DNA from: an uncultured Eubacteriales bacterium
GTDB lineage: Bacteria; Bacillota; Clostridia; Oscillospirales; Acutalibacteraceae
NCBI GenBank assembly: GCA_934675165.1
Contig: CAKUPP010000021.1
Span: 1 to 20,401 of the forward strand
Length of the DNA stretch: 20,401 nucleotides
Direction: 5' to 3'
The first letter of the stretch is position 1. Every line of letters begins with the position of its first letter. Below are positions 1-8,865 of the stretch, piece by piece. A model generated the notes under the pieces. It saw nothing but the letters and a program-made list of their open reading frames with translations, was not told the origin of the DNA and made no database searches. The position numbers were made by a program, and so were the translations under genes.

Positions 1-34
1 TACCACATTTTACCTCTTTTTTATCTTTTTTTGC

Positions 35-75
35 AAAAAAACAAAGCCCCTTTCGGAACTTTGTCTACAGTCTGA
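35..75 (-). terminator. Hairpin terminator carrying dispersed element copy 1
   Basis: On the minus strand the 17-base word TCAGACTGTAGACAAAG (75 to 59) runs into a hairpin: arms 63-55 and 50-42 pair over nine positions (two G-T), closing a GAAA tetraloop at 54-51. Seven T follow (41-35). This is a textbook intrinsic terminator and lies downstream of the translocase gene. The same word recurs at 14874 and 20325, so the terminator is also a member of a dispersed repeat family. Confidence 0.8.
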
Positions 76-101
76 ATACTTTTGTTCATTTTTTAAACAA
101 C

Positions 102-139
102 AAAAATCTCTCCAAATTTAACAATTCAGAGAGATTTTT
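102..139 (-). terminator. Intrinsic terminator of the nucleotide translocase gene
   Basis: Perfect 11-bp inverted repeat, arms 102-112 and 129-139, 16-base loop, only 17 bases past the translocase stop codon. The A5/T5 ends of the arms give U-rich tracts on both strands, so it could act in both directions. It stands in tandem with the hairpin at 35-75. Confidence 0.75.
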
Positions 140-155
140 TATAACAAAATTCAAA

Positions 156-1505
156 CTAACACACAGTTGTATTTGAATCCACAGCCTTCTTGTAAGTTTT
201 TCCAAGGAACAAAGCGATAAAGAACCAAAATGTAACAAATGCAAATCCTAAACAACTCGCGAATAAACGATAAGCTACTGCTCCTAATGGTTTATAAAGC
301 ACGTTGACACTGACACCGCCTTCTTTTGAAAAACGATTTCCAAAAGATTCGATCCACGCTTGTGCTTTGGACTTTGCATCCGATGTGGTCGGTATATAAA
401 GCTGCTTAAGAGCAGGACCACTAATTGCATAATTTATAGCTTTTGAAGTTATCATCAAGCAATACAAAAATGTTAAACTATTAATAGTTAAAAATCCCAA
501 TATTTCCAATCCAAACACTACCGGAACAATGGCAAGAGCTTTACCTATTCCTATGCGTTTTGTAATATTACTCACACCTAAAAGTAACATTACCAGAGTA
601 ACCATACCAACACAAGATGAGTAAATCGCATAATATCTAGTTAACTCAGTACCCGAATACGCATTAGCCGCAGACATTTTAAAGTTAAAATCAAATACTG
701 TAACAATAAATTCAAAAAAGAAATTAGCTGCAAATATTCCAAGAAGATATTTATGTTTAAAGAGTAATCTCAAACCTTCCATAAAACCAGTTTTTTCTTT
801 TTTACCCGATTTAGATGATTTTTCTGAATTCTCGTCCAAACTAAGCAACTCTTTCGGAGTTTTCTTTAAAAGGTGATTTACGAGAGGAGCAATCAACAAT
901 GTCAAAAAAGCTACAATCAACATAGACAAAACTTCTGATTTTATTCCCAAATCAATAGGAAGCGTGATGATTAAATACGGAATAATAACTTGACCTAATT
1001 GGCCAAACATATATATGAGAGGGAAACCCTGTTTAGCTGATTCTGCCTTTGTAATTCCAGCTGTAAATGACCAAAACAAAGCAATAACGACCGAGCCAAA
1101 ACTTTCAACAAGGAAGTACCAAAAATATCCCAAAATTACTGTAAGTACACCTGACTTAATGTAACCACTTTGAAATGCCCAAATAAATCCTGCATAGAGC
1201 AATGTCACTGTTCCATAATAAAGTGGCGGCATAATAGCCAGTAACTTTTGTTTGGGGACATAATCTAAAATTTTAGTGTAAAGAATGACAAAGAAAATCA
1301 TTAAAACTAACGATACAGTTTTTGCATAAGGCTGATACACCGCACCAACGAGCTGATTAAATAACGAATCTTTCAATGGCCTCATAGTCCAATAAATTCC
1401 AACAATCAAAGAAAAGATTGAACTCATTCTTAAAAACTTTCTAAATTCTTGCTCTTCAAATTTTCCAAAGTTAAATTTAAAAAGCGCCATAAGTGCTTTT
1501 ACCAT
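156..1505 (-). CDS. ATP/ADP (nucleotide) translocase, Tlc/Npt family
   Basis: Inner-membrane nucleotide carrier of the Tlc/NTT family known from Rickettsiales, Chlamydiae and plastids, where members exchange host ATP for ADP or import nucleotides. The 449-residue product has about 11-12 hydrophobic segments, a short cytoplasmic N-terminus and the family-like motif RPLKDSL at residues 42-48 after the first segment, with PYAK soon after. A Lys/Ser-rich loop (SEKSSKSGKKEK) divides it in the middle. It is slightly shorter than rickettsial Tlc (about 500). I place the start at 1505, not at the upstream ATG at 1556, because AAGGAGG (1517-1523) precedes it and a promoter -10 box covers the upstream ATG. 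Single-gene unit. The substrate (ATP/ADP exchange or another nucleotide) cannot be read from sequence. Family assignment is confident; transport mode is inference. Confidence 0.88.
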   Translation of the reverse strand: MVKALMALFKFNFGKFEEQEFRKFLRMSSIFSLIVGIYWTMRPLKDSLFNQLVGAVYQPYAKTVSLVLMIFFVILYTKILDYVPKQKLLAIMPPLYYGTVTLLYAGFIWAFQSGYIKSGVLTVILGYFWYFLVESFGSVVIALFWSFTAGITKAESAKQGFPLIYMFGQLGQVIIPYLIITLPIDLGIKSEVLSMLIVAFLTLLIAPLVNHLLKKTPKELLSLDENSEKSSKSGKKEKTGFMEGLRLLFKHKYLLGIFAANFFFEFIVTVFDFNFKMSAANAYSGTELTRYYAIYSSCVGMVTLVMLLLGVSNITKRIGIGKALAIVPVVFGLEILGFLTINSLTFLYCLMITSKAINYAISGPALKQLYIPTTSDAKSKAQAWIESFGNRFSKEGGVSVNVLYKPLGAVAYRLFASCLGFAFVTFWFFIALFLGKTYKKAVDSNTTVC

Positions 1506-1544
1506 TAAAAAAACGACCTCCTTAAATATTTTTATTACAAATTT

Positions 1545-1561
1545 ATTATAACACATATGTG
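1545..1561 (-). promoter_or_regulatory. Extended -10 promoter of the translocase gene, with palindrome
   Basis: On the minus strand TGTTATAAT is a perfect extended -10 (TATAAT at 1550-1545) with no good -35 box. It predicts a 5' leader of about 30 bases carrying the AAGGAGG site. The 10-bp perfect palindrome CACATATGTG (1552-1561) overlaps its upstream edge and could be an operator. Confidence 0.5.
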
Positions 1562-1836
1562 GCTAATATAAAACAAAAAACAAACATTAAAAATAAACAT
1601 TTGTATATTTAACTGCAAATAGCAAATATTATATATAAATATTATGCATATTATATAATTTAAATGCTAAGCTAATTCCGAAAAACTTAACAAAAAAATA
1701 TAGTTATGTTAAAATAATCCAAACGTAACAATTTATTACATTTTAACCAATCTATATAATTTTATATTTCACACAATATAAAAATTATTTACTCTCGTGG
1801 TCTAAGTACAAATAATTGCAAAATTGGTAACTAAAT

Positions 1837-3603
1837 TCAAATTTTATCAACTTGAGATCCATACATTTCTTTGTATATATCACAAGAATTCATAAGTTGA
1901 AAGTGAGTACCAAAATCAATAATTTTTCCCTCATCCATCACCACTATAATATCTGAATTTCTTATTGTGCTTAAGCGATGAGCTATAGTAATAGACGTTT
2001 TATTTTTAAAAATAGATAGCAACGCCTTTTGAATATTTCTTTCACTACGAGTATCTACAGATGCAGTAGCCTCATCAAAAATGGCAATTGGAGCGTTAGA
2101 AACAACTAATCTCGCAATACATATAAGCTGCTTCTCTCCTTGAGAAAGTCCATCTGCATTTTCATCAACCACTGTATCGTAACCGCAAGGCAATGATTCT
2201 ATAAAATGATGAGCACCTACGTATTTGGCCGCACTTTCCACATCTAAATCTGATGCACATAAATTTCCAAATCTAATATTTTCTCTAACACTGACACTTG
2301 GAATCCATAAATCTTGAGTAACAACAGAAAAAAATTTTCTAAAATAATCGTTTGGAATATCTTGAACATCTTCACCGCCCAAATAAATTGTACCACAATC
2401 TGGAACATAAAATTTAAGTAAAAGCTTTGTAATAGTCGTTTTTCCCGCACCTGTTTTACCAACAATTGCTACAGATTTTCCATATGGAATTTTTAAAGAA
2501 AAATTATTAATCACTTTCACATTATTTTCATATCCAAAACTCACGTTTTTAAATTCTATTTCAGGAAAACTTTCCACTTTTTCATCAAATTCTTTTGAGC
2601 TTACTACTTCTTCCGGTGCATTTAAAAATTCCAAAATTCTTGTGGATGAAATTAAAGCACTCTGAATCGATCCAAAAACATCACTTACACCAGAAACAGC
2701 AGAAAAAAGTTGCCCAGAATATGTAGCAAAAGCAGAAATACTACCAATATCCAAATTTTTAAATATAACCAAATATCCACCAATCACAGCAGATATAATA
2801 TAATTAACATTATTAATGAATACCACTATCGGCATAGCAAAAGACGGAGCAAAAGATGCCTTAAATCCGGAATCGCGCATTTTGGAATTTGCTTCATAAA
2901 AATTTTTTTCAAAAGACTTTACTAAACCAAATCCTTTAATCTCTTCTATTCCTGAAAAAGACTCCTCTATATAAACATTTGTATCGTTTATTAATTTGTA
3001 ATAATTTTCAAAATATTTTTTAGATTTTTTTAAAAAAGCAAAAAGCACTATCATCAAAGCAGGCATAGTAAAAAGCGATATAAACGACATCTCACAACTA
3101 ACTGAAAACATCATATACAAAATCCCAAAAAAAGTTATTAATGAAGATGCAATCCCGGCAAAAGATTCCGCAAGACATACACTTATACGTTCTATGTCAT
3201 TTACAATCCTATTCATGATATCTCCACAACCGGTTTTTTCTGAGTATGATAACGTCATTTCATTTATTTTTTTAGATATATCCAACCTCATATTATAACA
3301 AATATTTTCTGAAACAAGTCCAGAAATATATCCACCCAAACATTTTGAAAAAGAATAAATACTATAAATTATCGATAATGTAATTAATATATTAAAAAGA
3401 GAATTCATATCAAAACTTTTTTCTATTGCCGCAGTCGAGATAAGTGTAATAGCTTTGCCAGAAATTTTAGGAATAACAACCATAGATACAGATTGCGCTA
3501 TACTACAAACTGTAAATAAAAGTATCAATAATCTATACTTTTTTATGTACGGAGAAAATTCTTTAAAAAAATTTTTATTGGATGAAAATCCTTTTGTGTT
3601 CAA
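1837..3603 (-). CDS. ABC exporter half-transporter, catalytic ATPase subunit
   Basis: Fused membrane domain (six segments, roughly residues 24-310) and ATPase domain (350-588) of the type IV (MDR-like) exporter class. ATPase motifs: Walker A GKTGAGKT (382-389), Q-loop Q430, signature LSQGE (486-490), Walker B IAIFDE with catalytic Glu511, H-loop His542. The signature departs from LSGGQ, as in one half of heterodimeric exporters such as BmrC/BmrD and TM287/288. Its partner is the preceding gene, 19 bases upstream in the same operon. The start codon is TTG (3603-3601), eight bases after AAGGTGG. Substrate unknown; drug, lipid or peptide export are all possible. Family and pairing are confident. 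Confidence 0.9.
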   Translation of the reverse strand: MNTKGFSSNKNFFKEFSPYIKKYRLLILLFTVCSIAQSVSMVVIPKISGKAITLISTAAIEKSFDMNSLFNILITLSIIYSIYSFSKCLGGYISGLVSENICYNMRLDISKKINEMTLSYSEKTGCGDIMNRIVNDIERISVCLAESFAGIASSLITFFGILYMMFSVSCEMSFISLFTMPALMIVLFAFLKKSKKYFENYYKLINDTNVYIEESFSGIEEIKGFGLVKSFEKNFYEANSKMRDSGFKASFAPSFAMPIVVFINNVNYIISAVIGGYLVIFKNLDIGSISAFATYSGQLFSAVSGVSDVFGSIQSALISSTRILEFLNAPEEVVSSKEFDEKVESFPEIEFKNVSFGYENNVKVINNFSLKIPYGKSVAIVGKTGAGKTTITKLLLKFYVPDCGTIYLGGEDVQDIPNDYFRKFFSVVTQDLWIPSVSVRENIRFGNLCASDLDVESAAKYVGAHHFIESLPCGYDTVVDENADGLSQGEKQLICIARLVVSNAPIAIFDEATASVDTRSERNIQKALLSIFKNKTSITIAHRLSTIRNSDIIVVMDEGKIIDFGTHFQLMNSCDIYKEMYGSQVDKI

Positions 3604-3622
3604 ATCAATTCCACCTTTTTAA

Positions 3623-5404
3623 CTATAATCCTACTTGAATTTCATACATTTCTTCATATTCAACACAATTTTTTAGAAGATATTCGTGAGTACCACAAGC
3701 AATTATCCGTCCACTATTAAAAACCAATATTCTGTCCATATTTTTTACACTCATCACACGTTGTGAAATAACAAAAACATTTTTACTTTCAAGTCTTTTT
3801 GCTAACGAAGCTTGAATATCTATTTCTGTTTTAAAATCAAGTTTTGAAAAGCAATCATCAAAGACATAAATTTCTGAATCTTTCAGTAACGCACGTGCAA
3901 TAGATAATCGTTGTCGCTGCCCACCAGAAACACCAGAATTAAAACTTTTTATCTCTTTTTCAAGACCATTGTCTTGTACAAAATCAATTATTTGTGCATC
4001 CTGACATGCTAATAAAATTTTTTCTTCTGATATACCATGACTTCCCATAGTCAAGTTATATCTAATGGTTCCTCTAAATAACGGAGAATTTTGAGAAACA
4101 TATGAAACAAGGCTATTGTTATCACTCGACAAAACATCGGATATGTTTGCATCATCAAAATATATTGTGCCTTTCGTTGGTCTATAAAGCCCAGTCACAA
4201 GTTTTGCGAATGTACTTTTCCCTGACCCCGTCGCTCCAACTATTCCTATTTTCTCTCCCTTTTTTATATCTAAATTTATGTCTTTGAGAATGTTATTTTC
4301 GGCTGATTCATATCCAAAATTTACATTATTAAATTTGATATTTTTTTTAAAAGTTATCAAATGTTCTTTATTACTTATTATCTCATCAAAATCTGAAGGT
4401 ATATCTAATATTTCAAAAACTCTTTCTACTGAGATCCACAACTGCGGCACCTGAGAAATAGAAACTCCAAGTATCAGAAAAGCAGAAGTTGTCATAATAA
4501 GATACTGCAAAAACGCCATAATATCTCCAACATTCATAATGCCACTTTCTATATCTTTTGCTCCGATCCAAATAACCATTACGCTTATAAAATTTAAAAT
4601 TATAGCAATAAAAGGCATTATCGCACTTGTTAATTTATTTATTGAAATAGAAAGATCAAAAACTTCTTTATTGCATACATCAAATTTTTTTCGCATATAT
4701 TCCTTGCAACCAAATGTTCTAATATTAACTATTCCGGTTACTCTTTCTTTAATTATGAGATTAAATTTATCTGCTAGCAGTTTAAGTTTCTTCATTTTGG
4801 GAACAATTAAACTAAAACTCATCAAAATAATTATACACGATACTAAAACTCCGCCTAAGATTGCCCAGCTCATTTCCAAACTTTTTCTAACAGCTGCTAC
4901 AGTTCCACCAATTGCCAAAACTATAGGCACTACAAATCTTGGAATTAAAAGTATGAAACTTTTTACGCTTTCCGTATCACCTACAACACGATTTATAAGC
5001 GATGCTTTTGATATCTTATTCGTTTCTTTCAAAGGCAATTCTAATATTTTCCCATAAAGTTCATTACGCAAGTCGAATGATATATTGGACGATATTTTCG
5101 CCATTATATAACTGTGTATAAACATCAAACCTATTCCAACCAAAGAAATCAAAAGCATCATTATACCATTTTTCATTACATAGCGAGTTTGCAAAGAAAA
5201 AAGTTCGTCATTATTAAAAAAGTGTAACAAAGATTCATCTTCTACACCGTGGCGCATTATGCCAATATTAACAATTTTCGCCATAATCTCGGGTAAAATT
5301 AAACACAAAATTTGATTTGCAACTGTCATAAAAAAAGCTATAACCAAACCAACTTTATACTTAAATAAATAATTCATAAGCTTTTTCATATAATTTAACT
5401 TCAA
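3623..5404 (-). CDS. ABC exporter half-transporter, degenerate ATPase subunit
   Basis: First gene of the exporter operon: membrane domain followed by ATPase domain. Counted from the ATG at 5413, the ATPase has Walker A GATGSGKS (393-400) and an intact signature VSGGQ (495-499), but Walker B ends FDD (519-520), so the catalytic Glu is Asp, and the H-loop His is Gln551 (ISQR). These losses define the degenerate-site subunit of heterodimeric exporters; its own intact signature completes the working site with the partner's Glu511. The ATG at 5413 directly abuts GGAGG and cannot be used well; a TTG three codons later (5404) has nine-base spacing, so I choose it. A later ATG (residue 9) is possible. 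Transported compound unknown. Confidence 0.88.
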   Translation of the reverse strand: MKLNYMKKLMNYLFKYKVGLVIAFFMTVANQILCLILPEIMAKIVNIGIMRHGVEDESLLHFFNNDELFSLQTRYVMKNGIMMLLISLVGIGLMFIHSYIMAKISSNISFDLRNELYGKILELPLKETNKISKASLINRVVGDTESVKSFILLIPRFVVPIVLAIGGTVAAVRKSLEMSWAILGGVLVSCIIILMSFSLIVPKMKKLKLLADKFNLIIKERVTGIVNIRTFGCKEYMRKKFDVCNKEVFDLSISINKLTSAIMPFIAIILNFISVMVIWIGAKDIESGIMNVGDIMAFLQYLIMTTSAFLILGVSISQVPQLWISVERVFEILDIPSDFDEIISNKEHLITFKKNIKFNNVNFGYESAENNILKDINLDIKKGEKIGIVGATGSGKSTFAKLVTGLYRPTKGTIYFDDANISDVLSSDNNSLVSYVSQNSPLFRGTIRYNLTMGSHGISEEKILLACQDAQIIDFVQDNGLEKEIKSFNSGVSGGQRQRLSIARALLKDSEIYVFDDCFSKLDFKTEIDIQASLAKRLESKNVFVISQRVMSVKNMDRILVFNSGRIIACGTHEYLLKNCVEYEEMYEIQVGL

Positions 5405-5487
5405 TTTTCCCATCCTCCAATTCTATGTAGATTCGATAAATAATATTTAAATAGAATACATTCATTAAATAAATCTGCATTTACCTG

Positions 5488-5496
5488 ATTATATCA
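5488..5496 (-). promoter_or_regulatory. Extended -10 promoter of the exporter operon
   Basis: The minus strand reads TGATATAAT, an extended -10 with TATAAT at 5493-5488 and no convincing -35. Its context (TGTGATATAAT) closely matches that of the translocase promoter (TGTGTTATAAT), suggesting the same class of promoter. Confidence 0.5.
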
Positions 5497-5673
5497 CATA
5501 TTTTGACTTAGTACTACAACTGTTTCAACACACTACCTATAACGTATAACACACAAAACTGATCAAATAGCATACAACTTTAAATCGCTAAATATTTATA
5601 GTGCATTTTTTACATATTTATAAGCGCGATGTTAAATGTTAATGTATATTCCTACAAAATTGATTTCATTCTG

Positions 5674-5701
5674 TTGCTTTTTTGTAATTTTTTGTTATAA
5701 T
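5674..5701 (+). promoter_or_regulatory. Sigma-A type promoter of the M23 peptidase gene
   Basis: -35 TTGCTT (5674-5679), 16-base spacer, -10 TATAAT (5696-5701). Transcription would start near 5708, giving a leader of about 97 bases. Confidence 0.6.
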
Positions 5702-5764
5702 TAATTAAGAAACATCTTTTACAGATTGAAATGATTGTACTATTTCGACTCTTATTAAACAATT

Positions 5765-5791
5765 AAGGAGGAATTCGGTATCTCACCGAAT
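5765..5791 (+). promoter_or_regulatory. Distant ribosome binding site followed by a hairpin
   Basis: A perfect AAGGAGG (5765-5771) lies 33 bases before the only usable start at 5805; an in-frame TAG at 5799 rules out an earlier start. Between them sits a perfect 7-bp stem (5773-5779 with 5785-5791, five-base loop). If the stem folds, the effective spacing falls to about 14 bases. No ATG, GTG or TTG sits at normal distance from the site. Confidence 0.5.
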
Positions 5792-5804
5792 CACAATTTA
5801 GAAT

Positions 5805-7124
5805 ATGATAAATAGAAAAAAATTAATCAAGAAAGGCGCTATTCCGTTTTTTTCAGCTGCAATATTTGGACTAACTATATTTTACTGGAATTCTCAAAAT
5901 TACGGTTTAGCACTTGAATATAATGGCGAAGAAATAGCAACAATTTCAAACGCTGATGTGTACGAACAGGCAAATAAACTGATTGTAAATCAAACATATC
6001 AAGCGGAAAAAGAAGAAATAAAGAAAGCTCCAACCCAAATTAAGTTAACAGCTGTAAACGCTAGTAAGTGTTGCAAAACTGCTACTGAAATCAAAAATAA
6101 AATAATAGAAAATCCTTCAACATCCCTTAGTCAGGGTTTTGGAATATATGTGAATGGGAAATTGGTTGCTGTAGGCAAAAATGAGAACTCGATAAAAACT
6201 ATGTTGATGGATATTTTAAGTAGCAAAAAAGTTCAAAATTCGGATTGGAAAGTTAGTTTTCTAGAAGAAATTTCGGTTACACCTATACTCTTTAAGTCCG
6301 AAGAAATAAAATCTGATGAGGATATAAAGGAAATTTTAAACAGTAGTGTTGAAAATACAGAAAAATATACAGTAACAGATGACGACAGCATCGAATCTAT
6401 TTGTAATAAGTTTAATTTATCTGAAAGTGAAATCAATGAACCGATTTATCCAGGAGATATTCTTAAGATAAGAGGAACAAAAAAACTTATCAACGTAAAA
6501 GTTTACAAATCAGAAACAGAAGAACACATTATTCCTTTTGCCACAGAAAAAACAGAAGATGATAATAAAGATGAAGGGTGGCAAGAAAAAATAACAGATG
6601 GCAAACCGGGAAGAGAAATTGTAACTTATGAACTTGTGCTTTCAGAAAATGGAGAAGTTTCAAAAACACAAATTCAATCTGTTTTACTGGAATCATCTGT
6701 AACAGAAAAAATTAAAGTTGGAACAAGAAAGCATGAACCTGAATATACAAACCTTTTGTGGCCTGTTCCTTTCACTAAAAACATAACAAGTCCTTTCGGA
6801 AAAAGAGGCAGTGAAATGCACAAAGGAATAGATATCGCTGCTTCTGGCATAGCCGGGAAAGACATAGTTGCTGCAAATAGTGGTACTGTGGTTTTTGCTG
6901 GGTATAGCACCAATGGTTATGGAAATCACGTAATTATTAAACACAAAGATGGCAAAGAAACTCTGTATGGTCACTGCAAAAATGTTTTTGTAACTAAAGG
7001 TCAAACTGTCAGTAGAGGTGATGTTATAGCAGCTGTTGGCACTACCGGAAGGTCGACTGGTAATCACCTCCACTTTGAAGTAAGAGTTGGTGGAGAAGCT
7101 CAAGATCCAAAAAAATATGTTTGA
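5805..7124 (+). CDS. Membrane-anchored LysM-G5-M23 peptidoglycan endopeptidase
   Basis: Cell-wall hydrolase acting outside the membrane. Order: basic N-terminus and membrane anchor (residues 11-28), a long extracytoplasmic linker, a LysM peptidoglycan-binding domain (about 187-224), a G5 domain (about 229-307) and a LytM/M23 zinc metallopeptidase domain (about 318-439). All M23 residues are present: His339 and Asp343 in HKGID, His390 in YGH, and His421/His423 in HLHF. This domain order is common in Firmicutes, which is a main argument for a Gram-positive host genome. Expected activity is cleavage of peptide cross-links or stems. The gene is monocistronic, with its own promoter and terminator; its odd ribosome binding site is listed separately. 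Confidence 0.92.
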   Translation: MINRKKLIKKGAIPFFSAAIFGLTIFYWNSQNYGLALEYNGEEIATISNADVYEQANKLIVNQTYQAEKEEIKKAPTQIKLTAVNASKCCKTATEIKNKIIENPSTSLSQGFGIYVNGKLVAVGKNENSIKTMLMDILSSKKVQNSDWKVSFLEEISVTPILFKSEEIKSDEDIKEILNSSVENTEKYTVTDDDSIESICNKFNLSESEINEPIYPGDILKIRGTKKLINVKVYKSETEEHIIPFATEKTEDDNKDEGWQEKITDGKPGREIVTYELVLSENGEVSKTQIQSVLLESSVTEKIKVGTRKHEPEYTNLLWPVPFTKNITSPFGKRGSEMHKGIDIAASGIAGKDIVAANSGTVVFAGYSTNGYGNHVIIKHKDGKETLYGHCKNVFVTKGQTVSRGDVIAAVGTTGRSTGNHLHFEVRVGGEAQDPKKYV

Positions 7125-7180
7125 TAAATTTGCAATGAGTAGGTTTAGAAAATATCTACTGAATTGATGATGTGTTGACC

Positions 7181-7218
7181 CCCCCAAAAATTAGATTTTT
7201 TAGTCTAATTTTTGGGGG
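7181..7218 (+). terminator. Terminator of the M23 peptidase gene
   Basis: Perfect 15-bp inverted repeat (7181-7195 with 7204-7218) with an eight-base loop and C5/G5 base. The tract after it is only moderately T-rich, so termination may be imperfect. Confidence 0.75.
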
Positions 7219-7326
7219 TTAATTTATTTTAATAAAAATGATAGCAAAATTTATCATACTAAATTTATAATAATGGTCATAACGCTTTACAAAATATGTA
7301 AAAATAGTAAATTTTTAAATTTTTTG

Positions 7327-7355
7327 TTGAAATAAAAAATTATTTGTTTTAATAT
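7327..7355 (+). promoter_or_regulatory. Probable promoter of the exported-protein cluster
   Basis: -35 TTGAAA (7327-7332), 17-base spacer, -10 TAATAT (7350-7355), giving a leader of about 85 bases before the gene at 7449. Other AT-rich hexamers nearby could serve instead. Confidence 0.4.
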
Positions 7356-7448
7356 AGTTGTAAAAATATAGGAATAAGTTATCTATATTTTTATATTAGC
7401 GTTTACTGGCACAAACCTATATTTTAACGTGAAAGGAACCTGATTTTT

Positions 7449-8849
7449 ATGAAAAAAAAGAAAATGGCTAGTATTTTGTGTACGTTTTTCACCAGTTTAT
7501 TATTTTTTCCCTCATCTTTTGCTTGGAATGAAAAGATCACTTACGATGAAAATCAACTTACCAATGATTTAAATGCGAGGATGTACATAAGCCATTCTCT
7601 TAATGCCACCAGTTCCGCAGTGGAATATCATTCTGATTCAATTTCGTACGCAAGAACTATCTATGCGTACACTTACCCTATCGTATTTGGAGACAACGGA
7701 ATCTGTACTCTGCTTAAAAATTTATCACTAAAATTGAACGATTCTATTCACACAAGAAGCCTATCCGATGACTCTGCAGACGAGTTTAAATTGTTAACAT
7801 TAAATTTTATAAAAAGCATTGGGTACAGAGTTGCCACCAAAGATATCGCTGCAAACTTATATTGTGAAGCTATGGCTAAGTTGCATGAAAAAGACAAAGA
7901 CAAATATGAGAATCTTATAAAACGTTTTTCTATCTTGTTTAAATTTAAAATTTTGGAACAAGACAAAGACAAAGACTATATTAATACTTTAAATGTAATT
8001 ATTATGTTAATTCAACAACTGGATGATCCGTCAACTTATATGGATAAAAACACTATGTTAATAGCAGTGGATGAAAGTCACAGGTATGGGTTTTCCCAAG
8101 AATATATCTATCCAAGTGTTCATTTTGAAAAATTTAATAAATTGAATTGCGATCCAAATACTTTAAGAGAGATTTTACACGAGCGTGAATCGGACAAAAT
8201 AAGTTCTCTAAGTGGTGATGTAAAATTTTTGTGGGATACCACTACAGAAAATCTATCCAAACAGAACGATATAAATTTCATGTTTTCCAGAGAGATAAGT
8301 GATCTTAAAAAACAAATAGCAAAACATGAAGAACGATTGAACCATCATGATGAATCTATTAAGGATTTACAAAAACGATTGAGTAAAGTGGAATCTTTAT
8401 CTGAGGGTGTAAATAAAAATATCGATTATTTAAACAATATAGAATTTCGCGTAAACAATAGTCACTCTGAATCAGATAAAAATGCCATTGAAAAAATGAT
8501 CAAAAACTTTGTATATATGGAATCACGAAAAACAGAAGCATATATTACCGCACTACGAGAGTATATCAACAATGTAGCATCACAATCACAAAGTAATTTT
8601 AAAAAACTGTCAGATTGTATTCTCAACACAGAATCAGAAAAAAAAGATTTCCAACGATTGGTAGCCGAATTTCGCGAGTTTATAGACACATATAATAACA
8701 ACATTGACATCTTAAAAAATGAAATACAGTCTAATGTTTCAACAACGGTGAATGCAGATAGAATAAAAGCTTTACGTAGTAATTTTGAAAAAGCCGGTTG
8801 GTTTGGGAAAATGATAATCAAGTTAACACACAAAGATATAAAATTTTAA
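7449..8849 (+). CDS. Exported coiled-coil protein of unknown function
   Basis: I do not recognise the family. The protein starts with a Sec signal peptide: four lysines, a hydrophobic core and a likely cut after SFA (residue 25). Residues 26-250 look mainly helical; residues about 270-335 form a coiled coil (ISDLKKQIAKHEERL and following heptads), with a second around 395-430. There is no wall-sorting LPXTG motif and no membrane anchor after the signal, so the mature protein should be released. It ends in a short basic-aromatic stretch, FEKAGWFGKM (residues 446-455), that resembles the tails of the third and fourth proteins of this cluster. First gene of the cluster; the next gene starts 16 bases after its stop. 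An AAAGGA site precedes the start. A host-directed or surface role is inference. Confidence 0.8.
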   Translation: MKKKKMASILCTFFTSLLFFPSSFAWNEKITYDENQLTNDLNARMYISHSLNATSSAVEYHSDSISYARTIYAYTYPIVFGDNGICTLLKNLSLKLNDSIHTRSLSDDSADEFKLLTLNFIKSIGYRVATKDIAANLYCEAMAKLHEKDKDKYENLIKRFSILFKFKILEQDKDKDYINTLNVIIMLIQQLDDPSTYMDKNTMLIAVDESHRYGFSQEYIYPSVHFEKFNKLNCDPNTLREILHERESDKISSLSGDVKFLWDTTTENLSKQNDINFMFSREISDLKKQIAKHEERLNHHDESIKDLQKRLSKVESLSEGVNKNIDYLNNIEFRVNNSHSESDKNAIEKMIKNFVYMESRKTEAYITALREYINNVASQSQSNFKKLSDCILNTESEKKDFQRLVAEFREFIDTYNNNIDILKNEIQSNVSTTVNADRIKALRSNFEKAGWFGKMIIKLTHKDIKF

Positions 8850-8865
8850 GTAGGAGAAAATAGTT

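Larger units (their letters stand above)
5414..5804. other. Divergent intergenic region
   Basis: This 391-base AT-rich gap separates the leftward exporter operon from the rightward peptidase gene. It holds one promoter on each strand and the unusual leader of the peptidase gene. I see no coding potential or RNA gene in the remainder (about 5500-5670). Confidence 0.6.

Noticed and set aside
4539..5057. 172-codon plus-strand ORF
   Set aside because: It lies wholly antisense to the exporter subunit's membrane domain and has no ribosome binding site or family resemblance.
6693..7187. 164-codon minus-strand ORF
   Set aside because: Antisense to the G5 and M23 domains, whose catalytic residues are intact on the plus strand; no own signals.
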